Assembly: GCA_030704615.1 (NCBI GenBank)
Contig: CM060731.1
Location: forward strand, 34,038,001-34,102,000
Direction of reading: 5' to 3'
DNA length: 64,000 nucleotides
Source: Takakia lepidozioides
Lineage: Eukaryota; Streptophyta; Takakiopsida; Takakiales; Takakiaceae
The position numbers and the translations under genes were made by a program. Of this stretch, positions 56,852 through 64,000 are shown in pieces (position 1 is the stretch's first letter; each line of letters opens with the position of its first letter). The notes beneath the pieces were generated by a model. That model saw only the letters and a program-made list of their open reading frames with translations. It had not been told where the DNA came from and did not search any database.

Positions 56852-58380
56852 ACCCTACACATATGACTCGGTCATTCTTTCATTTTGACCATGATTTAGT
56901 AGTGCACAAATTGCCCCACTAGTCCTGGCACGCTGCAATGCCCAGTGCCCACATTGACTTTCTTGCAAATCTTCAATTCAATCCCTTTTAAGTGGACCCT
57001 CTTATGGGATGAACTGTCTGTAGAACATCTAAAGGGACCTTCATTTTCCTTTGGTGGAATAGGAGCTGGAAAACAAAGGGAGCCTTTTGGCGAAAATTCG
57101 CCAAGAAAAACAACGATGGGACTCACTTCAGAGAAAATATCTCAAGCGCTCGTGGTCGAGAGTGAGATCTGTTTTACCCCACACAGACCCGTCCCAGGTC
57201 TGACCGACTGAGCACGATATTTATTGTGCTACCCCCACCTTTTTTGACATTCTTGTGGGGACCTAGGCAACAAAGCAAGAGAGCCCATTGCAATTTGAGG
57301 CTTGTTGGATATTAGAAGAAGTAGGGTAATAGGAAGGGTTTAGATTTTAGATGTGGTCAGGTCCAGGTCTCCTCTGCGCAGTGCTGCCTCAATCCGAGGA
57401 GGCCACACAAAATTCAGAGGCACCTTCTCTCAATTGATAGTCAACAAATAAAAGAGGAGTCCTCTTGGTGGGGCGTAAAATTATAGTACTATCCCACTGT
57501 GCGGTCATATGTCTATGTTCCGTGATAGGCCAACATACCCTATCCTCCGTGAAGCAAGAGCTCTACCCTCCCAATCTCTCACTAACTTGGAAGCTAATAT
57601 CGCTTCCATCACCCCTAAGTAATTATTAGGCTGGATGGTCTAACCTGACGTAAAGCTACTTCGATCACCTGGAAGTGTTAACTGGAAGACGCCATAGCTT
57701 CTCACTACATTGACTGCCCCGACTTCTGGAAATTTCCATTGGGTCCGTCTCTTCCTTCTCATAAGAGGAAGAGAAAACTAGGGAGCATGACTCAGCACAA
57801 CACACCAATCGGCGCCTTGACACGGTGACCACATTTTCTCCGTTGACTTCAACCTGATGCATAGTCTCTCTCTACAAGAGAGCCAATAAACAATTGAAAT
57901 GTGATAGGGTTGAGGATGCAGTTGGGTGGTAAGACGGTTCTGCTGCTTCAATAAAGGTTGTGGGTTCCCATATAAGCTTGGTTTGGTGGTTGTTGTGGAT
58001 TGAGACTATGTCCATGGAGGTGGTTTGTGAATACATGCATGGAGGTAGTTCAGCCTATTTTTGCAACTACCTTCATGCAGGAAATCCTGTAGCTACATGC
58101 AGTGGTCTCCCTCGAGGGAGTTAGGTGATATAACTGCAGTCAACTCAACTCTCTCGATTTGGCATACAATAGATTGTTTGGATTCATCCTAGAGAAGTTA
58201 GGAGATTGCAGTGAGCTCCAATTCTTGGACTTGGATTGGAAATAGTTTCTCTGACACTATTCCAAAAGAGCTAGGTAATCGCCAGCAACTCCAGGTACTA
58301 AGCTGATGAAAATCCACTAAGAATCATATCTTTCTTTTGTTTTGCTGAAGAACTCGTGCCAAGGAGGGGTTTGGAAGGGG
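56852..58380. other. No gene recognised
   Basis: Short open frames only. The stretch at 58090-58300 has a faint leucine-rich-repeat-like reading (LGDCSELQFLDL, IPKELGNRQQLQ) with stops, which might be a relic of a receptor-like gene. Confidence 0.3.
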
Positions 58381-58381
58381 G

Positions 58382-58460
58382 CTGGTAGAATGTGAGCACA
58401 GCTATGCGCACAGCTCATGTGAGCATAGGAAAATGGAGTTGTGAGTACAAAATATGGCAA
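58382..58460. repeat. GTGAGCAC element end, outlying copy
   Basis: CTGGTAGAATGTGAGCACAGC at 58382 resembles the left end at 59131, and several more GAGCAY words follow. It is probably one end of a related or older element. Confidence 0.5.
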
Positions 58461-59130
58461 TACGGTACCCATGTTTCTACGGAAATAGAATACACACGAA
58501 TAGGGTTCCTACAAGCGAAATAGGGGTTTTTGTCCCTATTTATGTTCCTAAACCCTAAACCCTAATGCAAAATTGGCACCCCCAATGTATATCTACAAGC
58601 TTCAAGTTCCAAATATTTATAGCTTTGGTATCCTACAAAAGAATAACACATTAGGGAAAAACAAAGTCACAATAACCAACACCATCCAAAACACATAAAT
58701 ACCAAATAATAATTGAACAATTTAATAAAATTAGGCAAACAACCGGTTTCGCCAGTGAAATAAATCAAAGTATCAGGTTTTGCCAGCGAGATTTCAAGGT
58801 ATCGTTGCGTATGTCATTTATCCAATTGTTTCGTGGGAGAAACAAAATGAGTTGTGTTTGGTTTTGCATAAAAAGGACGACGTGAGGTTGTTTTATTCGC
58901 TAACAAATTGTTATGTGCTTATTGCGGTAGGTCATTACCAGTGTTGGCCGGGTACCATGTTTTGAGCCCTCTTCTGGTCCCAGTTTTGGCCTACTCTTTG
59001 AAAAAATGGATGGTCAGGGCAGGGTATATCAATAGGTTTGCGGTTATAGGTTCTCATTAAACACCTGAATTAAACTAGTTCTCAAACTACCGGTTATGCC
59101 ATCTTAAAAAATGCGGGTTCCATGGGGGGA

Positions 59131-61076
59131 TTGGTAGCGTGTGAATACAGCATGAGCACAAACGGCGTGAGCACAAAAAAAACGTCGCGTGAGCAGAATC
59201 CACGGTTGTGGGGGTGATATGTATGTCAGCGAAAATACATATAATAGACAGACATAGGGTCTTTATGCATTAATAGGGTCTCTATCAGTGTTGGTTTGGT
59301 AAGTACAAAAATCCGGGTATCAACCCGGTTATGCACCCGGGTATGGAAGCCCCTATTAGTCGGTTCCCGATAGGTTGAAAATCCGTAGAATAACTTACTT
59401 GTAGGATATGATTAGGGTTTCGGGGAGGCCGATACCCTAACCAACTGGTCTCGGCTCACCATTATCGATGTGTTACTTGTTTTTTTTCGTTGGAACTCAA
59501 TTGTTGATATCACCGTTTAGGTATCAGTGCGCGTAGCCTAGAGATGGCTCCCAACCTGTCGCACACCTCACTTCGGTAAGCTCCCCTTCAAGTCATAGTT
59601 ACTCGCTTTGATGCGCGCGCCTAACTCCCAAACTGGCCGCCGGGCCAACTCGGAGCTTCGGCTGCTCACCGGGACATAACGATCCCCCTTTGCTCCTCCA
59701 TACCATTGTTGATACTAGGTCTGCAAAGAGAAATGCTGGCATTATTAATATCCTACAAGTACCAAAATCTGGGATTTTTAAAAATATGACATACCCTTGT
59801 TTGGGACATCTCTATATTTTTATATTACGAGGACCCTCTTGGTATCTTCAAAACAAAATACCAGACCAACACTCGTCTCTATGGTGTCTAAATATAATCT
59901 TAAACATATAGAAGGAACTTAAAAAACCTTCAAAAAAAAAAAAAAAAACCCCAAACCCCAATTTCGTCGGCAAAACCCAAGTTTCGTTAGCAAAAATATA
60001 AGTTCGTTGGCGAAAACTACGTGCGTTGACCTTTGAGTTATGGCAGATATATTTGTGGGTCTTTGTGCTTCCGTGAGTTAAGCTTTGGACGATTAATTTC
60101 ATGAAGTTTTTCGCGTGAGCACAGATTTTAGATAGTTTCGTATTTCTTATCGCGTGAGCGCATTTTGGTTTTGCATTCGCATATTCTCCAAAATCTTTTG
60201 GAATATTTGGAATATGCCTTTTGTGCTCACACCGGCTGGCGTGAGCCTACTCAGGCACTACCCAAGAGGGGTGTGGCCTTGTGGTAAGCCACTTGTGTAT
60301 TGGCCTATGGGTCTGGGGTTCAAACTTTAAACCCATGTCATCTATCTCTCTGCCTTGCCTTCAGGCTGAAGGCTTGCCCCTGTAATATACTAAATTTGCA
60401 ATTATTGTTTCAGCCAAATGCCCAACTAATTAATTTCCTATCTACTTGGATATTCTTAATGTTGTGCACTTAATCTCCCCAACCATTATAAACGTATTGT
60501 TACTAGTAATTCTGTCCATCTGTAATGTTCTTAACTACCATCACCAACCCCTACACCGTATTATCTTCCTCTACGCCATCCACATTTACTCCGGATCTTG
60601 CTCCGGGTATAACACCTTTACAATCACGATGCCGGTTCTCTAGCCGTTTAGGTAGCTCGATGGCTTTTGCCGGTTCCAGCGGGGGCTGCACTTTCCGGAT
60701 ATGCATGTCTAGATGCCATACCCAGCCAACACTAGTCATTACCCATGCTTTCGTGGGCGGAACAAAATAAATTGTGTCTAATTTCACATATTAATGATTG
60801 CTATGAGCGTCAACATCACATGATTACACACGCATCTATTAATCAACGACAATTGTTGGGAGAGATGGCATTGACAGGAAATTCCCTATGCCCCAACTTC
60901 ATATGGCTTGTGCTCACGTAAGCAGAAATTTCCAAATGTTTCATATTTCATTTGACGTGAGCATGTTTTAGTTTTGCTAAAGTATTTCCTGAGATTATTC
61001 TTGGAATATACGGCATATTCTCTTCTGCGCGCGTGAGCAGGCTGCGGAGGCGTGAGCAGGCTGACATGCTACCCAA
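59131..61076. mobile_element. Non-autonomous DNA transposon cluster with GTGAGCAC subterminal repeats
   Basis: The left end TTGGTAGCGTGTGAATACAGC and the right end (reverse) TTGGGTAGCATGTCAGCC at 61076 form short imperfect inverted repeats. A second possible right end is at 60265 (TTGGGTAGTGCCTGAG in reverse). (C)GTGAGCA words in both orientations cluster near both ends (59150-59205, 60110-60250, 60910-61065). No transposase frame is present. No target duplication could be fixed, so boundaries are provisional. Confidence 0.5.
59557..59692. repeat. Fragment of the gypsy LTR
   Basis: TGTCGCACACCTCACTTCGG onward matches the first ~135 bp of the LTR at 13033 with a handful of changes, then stops. 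It shows that the family has other copies. It lies inside the GTGAGCAC cluster. Confidence 0.85.
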
Positions 61077-61900
61077 CCTCGGGTTGAAATAGGTGCAAAG
61101 TCATTCCTATTGGGGAGCTTAGGCTCACAATTTCAAGCTCCAAATGGGAGGCTCGAATTGTAAAATTCCTACATTATCTGCTGACTCTGGACAGAAATTG
61201 ATGATGACTCATAAACACATTTTAAAGCGATGTAATCAACGCTCAAATGAGCACACAAAAATTGTCAATTGAAGAACCTCAATTCATTCAATCACCGCAA
61301 GTTTGGAGGCATGGAACTCATTGCTTGCCTTATGTTCACGGGTGAGAGAGCATCATAAAAAGACAGCCAAACCAATCATTCTAGTACTGGAGCTGGGAAT
61401 AAGCATCTGAAGAACGGTGTTGCTCATGCTGGTGGTCACTACTCATTGCACAATGCTATTCTCTCACCCATTCATTGTGCACTACAAGGTTTATGGACAT
61501 TGATATACTAATAATGCATGTCTAACTGTCAATCAATGTACATTGTCTATGAATGTTCTCAACATCTATGATGTTTTCACCTTTAGAGGTTCTAAAGACG
61601 CATGAACCTCAAAGGGGACTGCAAAAAAGCACTATTAAAAGCTGTCCAAGGCAATTAACTTTCCAGTAAAATTCCTCCTCAAAGCCCTCTCACACACTTC
61701 AATGGAAATGACTAACAAAGGTATCCGAGGAAAGTTCTGTCGATCAAGAGAATCATGTCTGAAACCCATGTCTCTTAACTTTAGAATAGAAAGGTTTCTA
61801 CCAAGAACCTCAAGGAAAGATATGCTGTTCACCACCATGACAGCTAGGTTTGCTGATGAAAGTGCAAAACCTAATTTTCTTGAGCTATCAGAAAGAGTCA
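61077..61900. other. No gene recognised
   Basis: AT-rich sequence with short open frames on both strands (61635-61901, 61702-61950) of random appearance. Confidence 0.4.
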
Positions 61901-61909
61901 CCCAACAGC

Positions 61910-62256
61910 TAACATGGAGAAGGAGACCATTCCAGTCACAAGGTATTTGAGGACAACTTGCAAATCAGATGGTCAGCTTGGCTACAGTAGGAAAATTCTC
62001 ACAACAGGCCATGCTAGCACAACATCTTATAGCTCAAAGATACTTTTCAACCGTAGTTCAGGAGAAGGCAGGAGCGTACATGCTGTCAGGCTTGCGGGGT
62101 ATGGTGATCTCCCACACAAACCAGCTGGAGAGAACAGCTCCCGCAATGTTTCCTCTTTCAACTGCAATAATTGCGCCAAGGGACCAGTCAACCCCTCCAG
62201 GACAGGAAGAGGAGAACAGAGACATTAACCCACATCAATTGCAAACAATACTTTGA
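61910..62256 (+). pseudogene. Probable transposon exon, unidentified
   Basis: The frame from about 61955 reads NQMVSLATVGKFSQQAML, then AQRYFSTVVQEKAG, then SQLERTAPAMFP-like text and stops at 62254. The composition is protein-like and it lies upstream, in the same orientation, of the WWDNR-type exon at 63.2 kb, so it may belong to the same element. No family is recognised. Confidence 0.35.
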
Positions 62257-63119
62257 TTTACTTTCAAGAATTGCAGTACCTGAAACGGAAGATTACGGAC
62301 AATGAGTCGCCACTTTTTAAATCGTGAACCCTGTGTTTGCCAACTTAGGCCATTATCTGTAACAACACCCACAACCTAGATGTTTGCCTGAATCTCTGCT
62401 GGCAGAGAAGTCTTCATTCATCGCCTCACCATTGACAGCATCATCTACTCCTAGCATATTTGCAACCAAGCACTGACAAAGACACTGTGAAGGCACGATT
62501 TAAGTGATGCTTCCTCAACATTCAGAACCATGCTAATTGATTAAGATTATAAGAAGGAATTAAGCATAACAAACTATTGACTCGGAACTCATAAAAGCTT
62601 CAAGCACACAAGTCTTGCATAAGTCAGAAAGAACCATTTTTCTTAGAGGGGCACAAGAACTGCTCCTACCATTTCACGCCCAGTTCCTTCTTGCTCACTC
62701 AGTGTCCAATCCTACGAGCTATCAGACTAAAAGAAGAGAGGCTCGGAAGAAGACAAGTCAGAAAGGGATTTCTATGCTCAAACCATCTCTCTTCTTGACA
62801 GAAGCAGCACTCATGATAATCAGTGTCCAGAGAACTGGTTCCTCTTACCCTCCCCTCAAATATGATAGTATTGGCCTAGATAAAAAGAGGCCTGAGAGAC
62901 CAGGTCAGAAGGAGGTTTCTAGGGCTCAGCCATCTCCACCTTGCACAGGCACCAAGTAAGGCCCTACACACCACAGCATTTGGTTTCTTTTGCATCCATG
63001 AAAGTAGGACGCTCAAGGTCTTTTCCATGGAGTTTGCAAGGTATTTGGGAGGGTTAAGACTGGCTGCTCAGCTGCTCCCGAACCTGTTCTCATGGCCTAC
63101 TCCAAAATCTCCAAACTAC

Positions 63120-63302
63120 AGACACAAGCAGCGCACACAACAGGGCTTGTGGATTGAGGGTTGGTCCAATCCTCCTTCGCTAAAAGAAAAACTTATTGCC
63201 ATGCCACAAGACAGATCCACGGAGCCGTGCTGGCATGAGTTTTTTGAAGATCCTTCACAAAGGTAGGACAACTGCAATGGCAAGGTGTGGCTTTCTTAAT
63301 GT
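63120..63302 (+). pseudogene. Second copy of the WWDNR transposon exon, interrupted
   Basis: Plus strand: GLWIEGWSNPPSLKEKL, STEPCWHEFFEDPSQR, then TAG where Trp is expected, DNCNGKVWLS. It matches the exon at 2850-2945 (DPLRWWDNRNHQVWLF). The matching continuation (GATATGAAAAAGTTTGTC..., KKFVCSAN) resumes at 63702 after an insertion of about 400 bp. The text around FFEDPSQ-W-DN resembles the PDF motif of plant OSB proteins. Confidence 0.6.
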
Positions 63303-63701
63303 ATAACTAGGGTAGCCTGTGCGGTTGGCCCAAGTGTCGAGTGTCATCCAAGTCCAAGTGCAATCCCCTATGTATCCAAGTGCATCTCCTATGTCGGGGC
63401 CATGTGCGAAGAACTGAAATCGATATACTGCGATTGAGTAGTAATATATCCAATCGTTGTTCCAGGAAAGCCCTACCATTTGCTCTTTCACGAATTTCCA
63501 GCGACCAAAAGCACTCGAAATCCCATATCTCCCACATCGCAGGTCCAAAAAATAGGAGACCAAGTCGGTGCACCCCTCCTCATCGAGGGCTTTCCAACGG
63601 TACCAAGCACCAGGGCTGGGGCCCCGCGGTTCGGGAGATCTCAACGCTACACAACAAAACGAAACAAACAAACAAACAAACTACCTTGCTTCATATATTG
63701 A
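63303..63701 (-). mobile_element. Insertion in the WWDNR exon, with an open frame
   Basis: About 400 bp separate the two halves of the exon. On the minus strand it is open for 120+ codons, rich in Trp, Tyr and Gly (YRWKALDEEGC, AFGRWKFVKEQMVGLSWNND, IGDCTWTWMTLDTW). An (AAAC)n tract lies at 63660-63680, near the right edge. No terminal repeats or clear target duplication are seen and no protein family is recognised. Confidence 0.4.
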
Positions 63702-64000
63702 TATGAAAAAGTTTGTCTGTTCTGCAAACATGGGCTCTTCCTGTCAGTATCATGATTTGTTCTTTTCCGTGGTGTTTCAAAGGTACTTGGGAGGGTCAAC
63801 TTGGTCTTAGGAGGCTATGTGTAAATCTATGGCTGCTCAGCTCCACAGACCAATCCGAGATCAAACACCAACTTGGTCTTAGCAGGCCGTGTTTCAATCT
63901 CTGCATGCTCAGCTGCACCGTGGTGGTTCTCACAGACCAATCCGACATTACCTGACTACAGACACAAGCAGCACACACAAGAGGTCCTTCTAGGTTGATG

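Larger units (their letters stand above)
63030..64000. repeat. ~840-bp direct duplication at the right edge
   Basis: CTACAGACACAAGCAGCRCACACAA occurs near 63115 and 63955. AAGGTAYTTGGGAGGGTYAA occurs near 63040 and 63780, each followed by CTGCTCAGCT. A segment has been duplicated in tandem; it is diverged, and truncated by the window end. Confidence 0.65.

Noticed and set aside
1-64000. CRISPR arrays, bacterial operons, rRNA genes
   Set aside because: Repeats lack the regular spacer structure of CRISPR, genes are intron-rich, and no rRNA sequence was recognised.

Overview
The window reads as nuclear DNA of a large-genome streptophyte, most likely a charophyte alga such as Chara. This is inferred from an expansin gene with phase-consistent spliceosomal introns, a plant-type COQ8/ABC1 kinase, a gene of the repeat style common in flagellar or centriolar proteins (so probably a lineage with motile sperm), very low gene density and heavy nesting of plant-type transposons. 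The species itself cannot be proven from the sequence.

Region 1 (1-22.3 kb) is transposon territory. Two arrays of GAGTGGT/ACCACTC (890-1720, 4920-5600) bracket a decayed minus-strand transposon gene whose WWDNR-coding exon has seeded a 122-bp tandem repeat. A truncated Ty3-type element follows (5.75-7.86 kb). Its primer site is complementary to the predicted 5' end of its own RNA, which suggests Tf1-type self-priming. It abuts a plus-strand ULP1 (C48) protease gene (7.86-10.4 kb) that converges on a minus-strand MULE transposase gene (21.8-11.4 kb). Both genes carry AGTCTG-rich introns. The 7.7-kb intron of the transposase gene holds a full-length chromodomain Ty3/gypsy element (13033-19810) with 5-bp target duplications, a tRNA-iMet primer site and several disabling lesions.

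Region 2 (22.3-36.3 kb) holds host genes: a cytochrome P450 pseudogene (24.6-25.0 kb), a complete five-exon expansin gene (27713-25224, minus) and a complete nine-exon COQ8-type kinase gene (36252-29570, minus). The expansin gene encodes 265 residues and the kinase gene 701. The fifth intron of the kinase gene carries LINE insertions with clear target-site duplications.

Region 3 (36.3-53 kb) is a long plus-strand gene of at least 14 exons encoding a protein with repeated 'TFxPxIN' motifs and a C-terminal 'GLGRxLEL' block. Its introns are loaded with two LINE families: LINE A, a reverse transcriptase plus zinc knuckle ending ...GAGTACAA, and LINE B, ending in (CATTTC)n. LINE A is inserted inside LINE B. 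Fragments of another LTR element lie there in opposite orientations.

Region 4 (53-64 kb) has no confident intact gene. It contains GGGGAAAA-type repeats, a damaged tRNA-Asn-like sequence, a cluster of GTGAGCAC repeats with short terminal inverted repeats, a fragment of the gypsy LTR, and at the right edge a second copy of the WWDNR transposon exon, interrupted by an insertion with an unidentified open frame.

Exon boundaries were set by hand from GT/GC-AG sites, reading phase and family patterns. They are predictions, not transcript-supported models.
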